A DNA stretch of 19,005 nt. It comes from Actinocrinis sp046724665. Its GTDB lineage: Bacteria > Actinomycetota > Actinomycetes > Streptomycetales > Catenulisporaceae. The DNA lies in contig JBKOWZ010000218.1 in NCBI GenBank assembly GCA_046724665.1, forward strand, positions 1 through 19,005, in the 5' to 3' direction. Shown piece after piece: positions 1 to 6,493 of the stretch. A model generated the notes under the pieces. The model saw only the letters and a list, made by a program, of their open reading frames with translations. It was not told where the DNA came from and ran no database searches. Position 1 is the first letter of the stretch. Each line of letters begins with the position of its first letter. The position numbers and the translations under genes were made by a program.

Positions 1-145
1 CCGCACCAAGCTCAGCCGCCGACAAACCCGGCCGCTCCCGCAACGCGTCAACAATCCCCAACTCGAAACACGAGAGCAGATTCATAAACCGCGTCGGCCC
101 CACCATGTACTCACGCATCCGCGCAAGCGCAGCGTCCGGCGTCAT
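1..145 (-). CDS. SAM-dependent methyltransferase, N-terminal fragment (runs off left edge)
   Basis: The first 48 codons of a minus-strand gene whose remainder lies outside the window. The visible peptide begins MTPDAALARMREYM and continues with a helix reading RFMNLLSCFELGIVDAL, then a short RPGLSAAELGA segment. This resembles the N-terminal winged-helix/dimerisation domain of class I O-methyltransferase-like proteins, in which a small 'helix-GLSAAELA' element precedes the SAM-binding fold. The start is supported by a strong AGGAGAAGG ribosome site a few bases upstream of the ATG. The catalytic SAM motif is not in view, so substrate and exact class cannot be given. The family call rests on the N-terminal pattern only. 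Confidence 0.65.
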   Translation of the reverse strand, partial: MTPDAALARMREYMVGPTRFMNLLSCFELGIVDALRERPGLSAAELGA

Positions 146-358
146 TGATCCTTCTCCTCGATAGGTGAGCTCGCGGAGCCGACGGATCGCCCGACCCGCC
201 GCGCCTTCGTCATGGCCGCACTAGCCTCGGCGGCCTAGGCACCAGCCGATCCTTCGGCCCCTGCCACAGCCGCGTACATCAGTATCAGCATCCACGCTGC
301 GACTTGGCCGGGACTTCTCGGCGAGTTGGCGCCGACTTGGCGGCGCCTTGGCGGCTGA

Positions 359-1261
359 TCAGTCGAGGACGGTCAAGTCCAGCCGGGCCAGGCGCTCCGG
401 GTCGGCCATCACGTCGATACGCACGATCAGACCGCCCGAGACGGTGAATCCCATGACCGAGACCGCACGCCCGTCCACGGTCACGACCACGCCCGCGGCC
501 CCGTTGACCAGCGCCGGACGCACCAGCGCGGCGGGCCGCTCGAACAGGACCGCCCGGCGGGCGACCGCCGTCGCGCCGTGGACCACCACGGAGGCCTCCG
601 GGCGCGCCGTCCCCTCGTCGGCCCGCAGCACGACGTCGGGATCGAGGACCGCCACGAGCGCATCGAGGTCGCCGCTGCGCGCCGCCGCGAAGAAGGCGTT
701 GACGGCCTCTCGCTGCCTGGCCGGATCCGGATCGGGCACCGGGACCCCGTTCCCGCGCACCCGGCGCCTGGCTCGGCTGGCCAGCTGCCTGGCCATCGCC
801 GGGGAGCGGTCCACCATGGGGGCGATCTGCTCGAAGGGCAGGTCGAACATGTCGTGCAGCACGAAGGCCAGCCGCTCGGCGGGGGCCAGCGTCCCGAGCA
901 CGACCTGGAGCGCGAGCCCGACCGAGTCCGCCAGCAGCGCCGCGTCCTCGGGACTGGCTCCTGCCGGGTGGCTGATGATCGGGTCGGGCACGTGCACGCC
1001 GAAGAAGTCCTCTCGCCGCGTATTGCGCGAGCGCAGCACGTTCAGGCACACCCGGACGGTGATCGTGGTGAGCCAGGCGTCCAGGTTGCCGATTTCACTG
1101 GTGTCGGCGCGGCTCACGCGCAGCCAGGCGTCCTGAACGGCGTCGTCGGCCTCGGCGAGCGAGCCGAGCATCCGGTAGGCCACCGCCCGCAGGCGGGTCC
1201 GGCTCCTCTCGAAGCCCTCGACCAGCCAGGTGGATTCAGTCATCTGTGTCACCGGTGTCAT
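359..1261 (-). CDS. ECF41/SigJ-type RNA polymerase sigma factor with SnoaL-like C-terminal domain
   Basis: A 300-residue ECF sigma factor, about 100 residues longer than a minimal one. Region 2 lies near residues 15-80, with AYRMLGSLAEADDAVQDAWLR at about 28-48 as the core-binding/-10 element. Region 4 lies at about 115-170 (LAPAERLAFVLHDMF, then a helix-turn-helix ending in RQLASRARRRV). After a proline-rich linker (VPVPDPDP, 173-180), residues 185-300 form a SnoaL/NTF2-like domain with the C-terminal LVNGAAGVVV segment. This architecture defines the ECF41 group, where the fused domain modulates activity in place of a separate anti-sigma factor (family knowledge). The ATG at 1261 overlaps the stop of the upstream regulator gene as ATGA, indicating translational coupling. 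A second ATG (codon 7) is a less likely start. No obvious strong terminator follows. Confidence 0.88.
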   Translation of the reverse strand: MTPVTQMTESTWLVEGFERSRTRLRAVAYRMLGSLAEADDAVQDAWLRVSRADTSEIGNLDAWLTTITVRVCLNVLRSRNTRREDFFGVHVPDPIISHPAGASPEDAALLADSVGLALQVVLGTLAPAERLAFVLHDMFDLPFEQIAPMVDRSPAMARQLASRARRRVRGNGVPVPDPDPARQREAVNAFFAAARSGDLDALVAVLDPDVVLRADEGTARPEASVVVHGATAVARRAVLFERPAALVRPALVNGAAGVVVTVDGRAVSVMGFTVSGGLIVRIDVMADPERLARLDLTVLD

Positions 1262-2130
1262 ATCGGCCGAGGGCTTGCGGCGTTGTCCGTGCGGCCGTGC
1301 GCGTACAGGGACGCCAACAGCCGCAGTTCCATGGCCGCCTGCGAGTCGGCGGCCGCGCTGTAGGTGACGATCATCTGGTCGGGGTCACCCGGAAGGCTTA
1401 GGGCTTCGTAGGACAGGTCCATCACGCCGACCATCGGGTGGCGCAGCTTGACGCTCGCGTGGCCCTTGCCCTGCACGGGATGCTGCGCCCACAGCCGCCG
1501 GAACAGATCGCTGCGTACGGACAGGTCGCCGACCAGTTCGGCCAGCGCCGGGTCGTCGGGGTGGCGCCCGGCATCGACGCGCAGGAACGCGACCAGGTCA
1601 CGCGCCTTGGCCGGCCAGTCCACGAACACCGCCTGCGCTCCGTCCTCGTCGCCGAACAACAGGCGGGCGAAGTTGCGCTGTCGGGCGGGTAGTGCGTCGA
1701 AGTCGGCGATCAGCGCGGCGCCGAGGTGGTTCCAGGCGAGCACGTCGGTGCGGCGGCCCACCACGAACGCGACGGCATCTGTCATCGCGTCCAGCAGGTG
1801 GCGTACCTGGGGTCGCACCCGCTGCGCAGCGGTGGACCGACGCGGCGCTCGGGCGGGTCGTGCCAGCCGGTGCAGGTGGGTGCGTTCCTCCTCGTCCAGG
1901 CGCAGGACGCGGGCCACCGCATCGACCACCGCCTCGGAGACGTTGGCGGTGCGGCCCTGCTCCAGACGGACGTAGTAGTCCACGCTGACGCCGGCCAGCT
2001 GCGCCACCTCTTCGCGCCGCAGCCCGCTGACCCGGCGCCGTCCGTGGTACGGACCCACGCCGGCGGCCTCCGGGGTGATCCGGGCCCGGCGGGAGCGCAG
2101 AAACTCGGTCAGCTCGCTGCGGCGATCCAT
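1258..2130 (-). CDS. XRE-family helix-turn-helix regulator with MmyB-like ligand-binding domain
   Basis: A 290-residue transcription regulator. The N-terminal third is an XRE/Cro-type HTH with the hallmark RRVSGLRREEVAQLAGVSVD and YYVRLEQGR segments (about residues 32-60), followed by NVSEAVVDAVARVLRLDEEER. The rest (about 100-275) matches the MmyB-like PAS-type ligand-binding domain common in actinomycete regulators, including DVLAWNHLGAALIADF and LRHPMVGVMDLSYEAL. I chose the ATG at 2130 because the open frame upstream of it has no family similarity and runs antisense to the SDR gene. It lies back-to-back with that SDR (153-bp gap), a common pairing in which this family controls its divergent oxidoreductase. 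Its stop overlaps the ECF41 start, so regulator and sigma factor probably share a transcript. The ligand is unknown. Confidence 0.88.
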   Translation of the reverse strand: MDRRSELTEFLRSRRARITPEAAGVGPYHGRRRVSGLRREEVAQLAGVSVDYYVRLEQGRTANVSEAVVDAVARVLRLDEEERTHLHRLARPARAPRRSTAAQRVRPQVRHLLDAMTDAVAFVVGRRTDVLAWNHLGAALIADFDALPARQRNFARLLFGDEDGAQAVFVDWPAKARDLVAFLRVDAGRHPDDPALAELVGDLSVRSDLFRRLWAQHPVQGKGHASVKLRHPMVGVMDLSYEALSLPGDPDQMIVTYSAAADSQAAMELRLLASLYAHGRTDNAASPRPI

Positions 2131-2283
2131 GGCCCCAGTATCTCGCGCGGGGCCGGTGCCAACCTGGTTCTGGCAGACCCAGGATGCGCATGACCAGGGT
2201 CGCGCAGAGTACTGGGCCGCGATCCGCGGCGACGTGAGAGTGGAGCACAGCAGCACCCCACATCGTGTTCCGAGGAGACTGGC

Positions 2284-3006
2284 ATGGATGTCAACGGCAG
2301 TGCAGCGGTAGTCACCGGCGCGAACCGCGGGATCGGCCGCGCGCTCGTCGAGGCATTGCTGGCTCGCGGCGCCGCGACGGTATACGCGGCGGCCCGCCGA
2401 CCTGAGAGCGTCAAGGATCTGGCCGAACGCGACGGCCGGGTCCGACCGCTGCGGGTCGATCTGACCGACCCCGAGCAGATCGCGCAGGCGGCCGGGCTCG
2501 CCTCCGACGCGACGCTGCTGATCAACAACGCCGGCTCGCTCACCCTCGCCGACCCGCTCACCGGCGACCCGGCCGCGATCGAGTCGGACCTGCGCACCAA
2601 CTTCTTCGGCACGCTGTCGATGACCCGGGCGTTCGTCCCCGTCATCGAGCGCAACGGCGGCGGCGCCCTGGTCAACGTCCTCAGCCTGGTCGTCTTCGGC
2701 CCGGTGCCGGCCATGGGCGGATACAGCGCGTCCAAAGCGGCGGCGGCGTCGGCGACCCAGGCACTGCGCGCCCAACTGCGTGACCGGAACATCAGCGTGC
2801 ACGGCGTCTTCCCGGGCGCGGTGGACACGGATATGACCCGCGGTCTGGAGATGCCGAAGGCCGGCCCGGCCGACGTGGCGAGCGCCATCCTCGACGCGCT
2901 CGCGGCGAACGAGGCGGACATCTTCCCCGACGCGATGTCTCGAGCCGGATACCAGGCATGGCGCGAGGACCCGTCAGCGTTCGAGCGTCAGATGGCGTCC
3001 ATTTGA
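2284..3006 (+). CDS. Short-chain dehydrogenase/reductase (SDR)
   Basis: A 240-residue classical SDR. The NAD(P)-binding Rossmann motif TGANRGIG is at residues 11-18 and the NNAG motif at 81-84. The catalytic tetrad can be placed as Asn106 (RTNFFG), Ser134 (NVLSLV), Tyr147 and Lys151 (YSASK), with the usual Ser-x12-Tyr spacing. PGAVDTDM near 177-184 is the cofactor/substrate-loop signature. An Arg38/Arg39 pair after the second strand (AAARRP) suggests NADP(H) preference (inference). A GAGGAG ribosome site precedes the ATG by about six bases. The gene is divergent from the XRE/MmyB-like regulator, which probably controls it, and ends before a strong hairpin. The substrate cannot be told from sequence. 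Confidence 0.93.
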   Translation: MDVNGSAAVVTGANRGIGRALVEALLARGAATVYAAARRPESVKDLAERDGRVRPLRVDLTDPEQIAQAAGLASDATLLINNAGSLTLADPLTGDPAAIESDLRTNFFGTLSMTRAFVPVIERNGGGALVNVLSLVVFGPVPAMGGYSASKAAAASATQALRAQLRDRNISVHGVFPGAVDTDMTRGLEMPKAGPADVASAILDALAANEADIFPDAMSRAGYQAWREDPSAFERQMASI

Positions 3007-3034
3007 TCCGCGATCCGACGCGCCGGGCATGACG

Positions 3035-3073
3035 TTGGGCCGGCCGACCCTCGTTCAGGGTCGGCCGGCCCAA
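3035..3073. terminator. Bidirectional terminator between SDR and lactonase-like gene
   Basis: A perfect 16-bp inverted repeat (3035-3050 and 3058-3073, arm TTGGGCCGGCCGACCC) with a 7-base loop. It lies 28 bases after the SDR stop and 18 bases after the convergent lactonase stop. The arm ends in AA/TT, giving a short U-tail in either direction. Confidence 0.9.
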
Positions 3074-3091
3074 TCGGCTTGTCCGCCAGGG

Positions 3092-4240
3092 TCAGCTGGC
3101 TGCGATGCCTTCCATGCCGTGGCCGTTGAAGGCGGGCAGGCCGGTCACGGTGGTCACCAGCGTCAGGCTGCTGTCCGGGTTCACGCGGTAGCCGGTGACG
3201 GTGCCCACGCCTGAGTTCTGCACGTACAGGTAGCCGCCGGACTCGGCCATGTCGATCGGACCGGCGCCGGTCTCGGCGGCGGTCGCGTTGACCAGGGCGA
3301 CCTTCCCATCGGCGGCGACGGTGAAGGCGCTGACCGATCCGGATCCGGTGTTCGTGCCGTAGAAGTAACCGCCGACGGGCTGGACCCAGCACAGCGCGGA
3401 CTGGCCGTCCGAGACCGAGCCGCGCGCGGTCAGCGAGCCGTCGGCCGCGAACCGGTAGTCGGTCAGCGAGGAGTTGCCCGCCTCGGTGACCACCAGGTCG
3501 CCGCCGCGGGTGAACACGGCGGCGAACGGCACCGGGTTCGCGGCGGGGCTGGCCTTCGGGCCGGAGGCGATGCGCCCGGTGCGGTCCAGGGCGAAGGCGA
3601 GGATGGTGCCGTGGCTCTTCGTGGTCACCACCAGATGCCGCCCGTCGGGGCTGATCGCGGCCTGGGCGGGGGCGTCGATGAACTCCGGCGGGGTGGCGTT
3701 GCCGAGGCCCAGCGAGCGCACGCTGCCCGGCAGCGGCACGAGCCCCAGCGGGGTCAGCCGGAATCCGGCCACCGCGCCGTCGCCGCCGGCGTTGAGCACG
3801 TACGCCGTGCTGCCGTGCACGGCGATGCTGGTCGGGAACGCGCCGCCCGATCCGATCACCTGGAGGCGCACCAGCCGGTCGCCGGCCACGGCGAACACGG
3901 TGACGGTGTTGCTTCCGGCGTTGACGGCCAGCAGGAGCCGGTGGTCGGCGTCGTAGACCAGCGAGGACTGCGACGCCAGGGCATCGACCGGCGCGTCGGC
4001 CTCGGTGCCGCCGAGGCCGCCGGTGTTGTACAGACCCGCGGCGTGCAGCGTGCCGTCGTCGGCGCGGTCGAAGACCCGTACCGAGTTTCCGGTCGGATCG
4101 TTGGTCTGGACGAACACCGCGTGCCGGGCACCAGGGAGCAGGTCGGCGTGCGCAGGTGTCGCGGTGAACGCGAACGCTGCGGAGGCCACGCCTCCGGCCA
4201 GGGCCGCAGATGTGAACAATCGACGCATCAGGAATCCCAT
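3092..4240 (-). CDS. Secreted beta-propeller (lactonase family) protein
   Basis: A 382-residue exported protein. Residues 1-32 are a signal peptide: MRRLF, a hydrophobic Ala/Gly-rich core, and a likely cleavage after TATPAHA. The mature part contains repeated propeller blades of the type GSNTVTVFAVAGDRL, GDGAVAGFRLTPLG, HGTILAFALDRTG and GSGSVSAFTVAADGK, spaced about 45-50 residues apart. This matches the 7-bladed lactonase / 3-carboxymuconate-cyclase-like family (PF10282-type) in length and blade pattern. Members outside the 6-phosphogluconolactonase group are mostly of unknown function, so I would not assign a reaction. The ATG at 4240 has CGAGGG upstream; an in-frame ATG four codons later is an alternative. 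The gene is divergent from an ECF sigma factor and may be one of its targets (inference from position only). Confidence 0.82.
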   Translation of the reverse strand: MGFLMRRLFTSAALAGGVASAAFAFTATPAHADLLPGARHAVFVQTNDPTGNSVRVFDRADDGTLHAAGLYNTGGLGGTEADAPVDALASQSSLVYDADHRLLLAVNAGSNTVTVFAVAGDRLVRLQVIGSGGAFPTSIAVHGSTAYVLNAGGDGAVAGFRLTPLGLVPLPGSVRSLGLGNATPPEFIDAPAQAAISPDGRHLVVTTKSHGTILAFALDRTGRIASGPKASPAANPVPFAAVFTRGGDLVVTEAGNSSLTDYRFAADGSLTARGSVSDGQSALCWVQPVGGYFYGTNTGSGSVSAFTVAADGKVALVNATAAETGAGPIDMAESGGYLYVQNSGVGTVTGYRVNPDSSLTLVTTVTGLPAFNGHGMEGIAAS

Positions 4241-4250
4241 TCCGTATTCG

Positions 4251-4270
4251 CCCTCGTTCTCGTACGAGGG
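4251..4270. promoter_or_regulatory. Inverted repeat overlapping the lactonase ribosome site
   Basis: CCCTCGT and ACGAGGG form a 7-bp stem around a 6-base loop. On the minus strand the downstream arm contains the ACGAGGG that would be the ribosome site of the lactonase-like gene. The hairpin could mask that site in mRNA or serve as an operator. Only the symmetry is seen; function is inferred. Confidence 0.35.
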
Positions 4271-4357
4271 CTCGCGTCGTGTCAGTCCTCGACGGCGTGG
4301 GCCGCGTTTCGCCGTCGGCGGCGCGTGTAAGCATTCGGTAAGGCTCCCGAGCTCGGT

Positions 4358-5038
4358 ATGCCCACGACCACGGCACATGCGCGGGCTAGAGTTCCCGCTG
4401 TGGATCTCCCCCGCGATGAGGTCATCGTGGCGAGGTTGCGTGCACACGACGAGACCATGTTCGCTGCGCTGCTCAACGCGTGGTCGCCGGGCATGCTGCG
4501 TACTGCGCGCGGCTACGTCGCCGACGAACACGCCGCGCAGGACGTGGTGCAGGAGGCGTGGCTCGGCGTGCTGCGGGGGATCGACGTCTTCGAGTACCGC
4601 TCCTCGCTGCGTACGTGGGCGTATCGGATTCTCGTCAACCGGGCGATCTCGCGCGGCAGCAACGATGCCCGGACCGTCCCGATCTCCAGCCTCGCCCCGA
4701 CGGCGCGGGACGACGCGCCGAGCGTCGATCCGGCGCGTTTCCAGGGAACCGCCGAGGCGCATCCTGGCCATTGGCGAAGCTACCCCGACGCGTGGCCCAC
4801 ACCGGAGGCCGAGGCGCTCGCCGCGGAGACCCGCCGGTACCTCGCCGCCGCGCTGGCGCGGCTGCCGGCCCGGCAGCGGATCGTGGTTACGCTACGGGAC
4901 GTGCAGGGCTACGACAGCGACGAAGTGTGCGAAATCCTCGATATCAGCCCGGCCGGCCAACGGCTGCTGCTGCACCGCGGCCGGGCCGCGCTGCGTGCCG
5001 CACTGGAGGAGCGTTTCGCCAAGGAGGCGTCGGCATGA
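4358..5038 (+). CDS. ECF RNA polymerase sigma factor paired with a zinc-finger anti-sigma factor
   Basis: A 226-residue ECF sigma factor. Region 2 covers about residues 20-100 (ARGYVADEHAAQDVVQEAWLGV, then SSLRTWAYRILVNRAISR). Region 4 covers about 160-222 (ALARLPARQRIVVTLRDVQGYDSDEV, then CEILDISPAGQRLLLHRGRAAL). A roughly 40-residue linker at about 120-158 contains HPGHWRSYPDAWPTPEAEAL, a style seen in sigma factors encoded beside small zf-HC2 proteins. Its TGA overlaps the ATG of such a gene here (ATGA). The start is uncertain. The ATG at 4358 lacks a good ribosome site, while a GTG at 4400 (codon 15) lies directly downstream of a TAGAGT -10-like element and could be a leaderless start. 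The gene is divergent from the secreted propeller gene. Confidence 0.9.
   Translation: MPTTTAHARARVPAVDLPRDEVIVARLRAHDETMFAALLNAWSPGMLRTARGYVADEHAAQDVVQEAWLGVLRGIDVFEYRSSLRTWAYRILVNRAISRGSNDARTVPISSLAPTARDDAPSVDPARFQGTAEAHPGHWRSYPDAWPTPEAEALAAETRRYLAAALARLPARQRIVVTLRDVQGYDSDEVCEILDISPAGQRLLLHRGRAALRAALEERFAKEASA
4387..4392 (+). promoter_or_regulatory. Candidate -10 element for a leaderless ECF sigma mRNA
   Basis: TAGAGT fits the TAGNNT -10 pattern common in Streptomyces vegetative promoters. A transcript starting about 7-8 bases downstream would begin at the GTG at 4400, which is in frame with the sigma gene and just before its conserved region. No clear -35 is visible, and the element lies inside the longer reading from 4358. 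Confidence 0.35.
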
Positions 5039-5280
5039 CCTGCGCCGAGTTCGTCGAACTGGTCACCGCATACCTCGATGACGCCCTCGACCCGGCCACC
5101 GCGCACCGGTTCGCCGAGCACCTGGCCGAATGCGAGGGCTGCGAACGGTACCTGGAGCAGGTCCGCCGCACCGTCACCGAATTGGGCCGCCTGCCCGAGG
5201 ACGCATTGAACGGGCAGGCACGCGAGCAGCTGCTCGCGGCGTTCCGCGACTGGCCCACGGATCGGCTTCAGACGGACTGA
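5035..5280 (+). CDS. Small zf-HC2 anti-sigma factor (cytosolic)
   Basis: An 81-residue protein with the ZAS-type zinc motif H-x3-C-x2-C (His29, Cys33, Cys36, in HLAECEGC) and an upstream Cys3 in the typical MTCAEFVELVTAYLDDAL opening. Such proteins bind region 2 of the cognate ECF sigma factor and release it on a signal, often oxidation at the zinc site (family knowledge). No transmembrane segment follows; the tail (residues 40-81) is a short amphipathic stretch, so it is cytosolic. A strong AAGGAGG lies inside the end of the sigma gene, and the start overlaps the sigma stop as ATGA. The two are co-translated, which would keep the partners near stoichiometric. Confidence 0.9.
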   Translation: MTCAEFVELVTAYLDDALDPATAHRFAEHLAECEGCERYLEQVRRTVTELGRLPEDALNGQAREQLLAAFRDWPTDRLQTD

Positions 5281-5293
5281 CAGCCGCGCCGTA

Positions 5294-5315
5294 GTCGGCC
5301 CTCGGGTCAGCCGAC
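5294..5315. terminator. Weak convergent hairpin after the anti-sigma and TetR genes
   Basis: GTCGGC and GCCGAC form a 6-bp stem around a 10-base loop in the 26-base gap between the anti-sigma stop (5280) and the TetR stop (5307), overlapping the last TetR codons. There is no U-tract, so it is weak, but it is the only symmetry in this convergent junction. Confidence 0.3.
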
Positions 5316-5924
5316 GCGGTAGCGCTCCACGTGGGCGATGGCCATGTCGAGCGCCAGCTCGAGCGGCCGGGCGTCCCTAGTCGTCTGCGCGAGCAGCAGC
5401 CCGCCCTGAAGCGCGGTCATCACCGTCACGGCGAGTTCGGCCGGATCCGTCTCGGGCGAGATCAGGCCACCCTCGCGCATCGCGGTGAAGCCGGCCACGA
5501 GGTACGCCTCCCACTCGGCGAAGCAGGCGGCCAGCGCCGCGCGGGCCGACTCCGACTGGTCGGCGAGCTCGCCGACCAGCGAGCCGAGCGGACACCCGCC
5601 GACGCCGTTGGTCGCCCGGGTGCCCTCGACCAGATGGTCGCGCCAACGCCGCAGCCCCTCCCACGTGCGCAGGCCCCGCAGCTCGGTCTCCTGCCCGGCG
5701 ACGATCTGGCCGAGCTGGCACCGGATCACCTCGAGGATGAGCGCGTCCTTGTCGGCGAAGTAGTGGTAGAGCTGCGACTTGCTGGTTCCGGTCGCGGCCA
5801 TGATGTCGTCGAGGCTGGTGCCGGCCACTCCGTGCTCGTAGATGAGCGCGGCCGCTCCGGCGACGATGCGCTCACGGGTCGCCGCGCCGCGCGAGGTCAG
5901 GCGCGGCCGTGTCGTAGAGCTCAT
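5307..5924 (-). CDS. TetR-family repressor, probable redox/electrophile sensor
   Basis: A 205-residue TetR regulator. The DNA-binding domain spans about residues 13-62: RERIVAGAAALIYEHGVAGTS, then DDIMAATGTSKSQLYHYFADKDALI with the canonical recognition helix. The C-terminal domain contains GGCPLGSLVGEL (109-120), which places a single cysteine (Cys111) at the position of the 'GCPxGSL' motif. In some relatives (NemR type) a cysteine here senses electrophiles or oxidants (family knowledge; transfer to this protein is inference). The ATG at 5924 was chosen because the family similarity begins there. The gene is divergent from a redoxin-MFS operon across two matched palindromes, so autoregulation together with control of that operon is likely. 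Confidence 0.92.
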   Translation of the reverse strand: MSSTTRPRLTSRGAATRERIVAGAAALIYEHGVAGTSLDDIMAATGTSKSQLYHYFADKDALILEVIRCQLGQIVAGQETELRGLRTWEGLRRWRDHLVEGTRATNGVGGCPLGSLVGELADQSESARAALAACFAEWEAYLVAGFTAMREGGLISPETDPAELAVTVMTALQGGLLLAQTTRDARPLELALDMAIAHVERYRVG

Positions 5925-5944
5925 GCCCGGATGGTAAGCGGTTC

Positions 5945-5960
5945 TGGACTTGATAGTCCA
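5945..5960. promoter_or_regulatory. TetR operator candidate O1
   Basis: TGGACTTGATAGTCCA is a palindrome with 6-bp arms (TGGACT/AGTCCA). It lies 20 bases upstream of the TetR start codon and shares TGGAC-N6-GTCCA with O2. Confidence 0.7.
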
Positions 5961-5977
5961 ATTTAAGCTGGGCATGG

Positions 5978-5993
5978 TGGACCGGTCAGTCCA
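5978..5993. promoter_or_regulatory. TetR operator candidate O2
   Basis: TGGACCGGTCAGTCCA has the same TGGAC-N6-GTCCA frame as O1, with centres 33 bp apart (about three helical turns). It lies 19 bases upstream of the redoxin GTG. The two sites stand almost symmetrically before the divergent genes. Confidence 0.7.
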
Positions 5994-6012
5994 CTCCAGT
6001 GAGGGAAGTCCC

Positions 6013-6492
6013 GTGCCACGTCTCCAGAACGGACAGCAGTTCCCTGCGCTCTCGGTGCCCGCCGTCGGCGGCGGCGTCATCTCGCTCCCGGACGATCTCA
6101 CCGGCTCCCATGGCGTCGTGCTGATATATCGCGGCTCGTGGTGCGCCTACTGCAACGCCCAGCTCGCGTCCTTCGCCCGGGCCGCCCAGAGGCTGGACGA
6201 ACTGGGCGTGAAGGTCGTCGCCCTGTCCGTGGACGATGAGGCGACCAGCGCCGAGTTCGTCGCGAAGCACAAGCTCGCCTTCCCGGTCGGGCACAGCGCC
6301 GATGCCCAGACGGTCGCCGCCGCGACCGGCGCCTATGTCAACCACGACCTACGCCATCTCCAGTCAACCGGGTTCGTGCTCGCGCCGGACGGCACCGTGC
6401 TCACCGCCGTGTACTCCAGCGCCGCGATCGGCCGATTGGTCGCCGACGACGTGGTCGGATTCGTCCGGTACACGAAGTCGCGAGCAGCCTGA
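6013..6492 (+). CDS. Peroxiredoxin/AhpC-TSA-like redoxin
   Basis: A 159-residue thioredoxin-fold protein. LIYRGSWCAYCNAQLASF (about 38-54) holds a CxxC pair, Cys44 and Cys47, at the position of the peroxidatic/nucleophilic cysteine. VVALSVDDEATSAEFVAKH (68-86) and the cis-Pro-like AFPVG (89-93) follow the AhpC/TSA fold. STGFVLAPDGTV (118-129) is the conserved central strand. The GTG at 6013 is preferred over an in-frame ATG at 5950. It has GAGGGAAG just upstream, similarity to the family begins there, and the longer reading would cover both operators. It probably reduces peroxides or acts as a thiol-disulfide enzyme; the exact substrate is unknown. It is followed one base later by an MFS gene and probably repressed by the divergent TetR. 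Confidence 0.9.
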   Translation: MPRLQNGQQFPALSVPAVGGGVISLPDDLTGSHGVVLIYRGSWCAYCNAQLASFARAAQRLDELGVKVVALSVDDEATSAEFVAKHKLAFPVGHSADAQTVAAATGAYVNHDLRHLQSTGFVLAPDGTVLTAVYSSAAIGRLVADDVVGFVRYTKSRAA

Positions 6493-6493
6493 G

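Noticed and set aside
287..358. GGCGCC/GGCGCC hairpin (328-333 with 342-347) and repeated CTTGGC words after the ECF41 gene as a terminator
   Set aside because: The stem is only 6 bp and GGCGCC is itself palindromic, so chance in this composition is likely.
1243..1261. TGTGTCACCGGTGTCA as an ECF41 -35 motif or operator
   Set aside because: It lies inside the first codons of the sigma gene, after the upstream stop, with no matching -10 and no downstream gene to serve.
2131..2802. Upstream extension of the XRE regulator open frame
   Set aside because: The extension runs antisense through the SDR gene and lacks similarity; regulator features begin at the ATG at 2130.
4241..4771. Upstream extension of the lactonase-like frame
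   Set aside because: It overlaps the divergent sigma gene antisense, and the signal peptide begins at 4240 or 4228.
5950..6012. ATG at 5950 as the redoxin start
   Set aside because: It would make both operator palindromes coding and add 21 residues with no family match; the GTG at 6013 has a good ribosome site.
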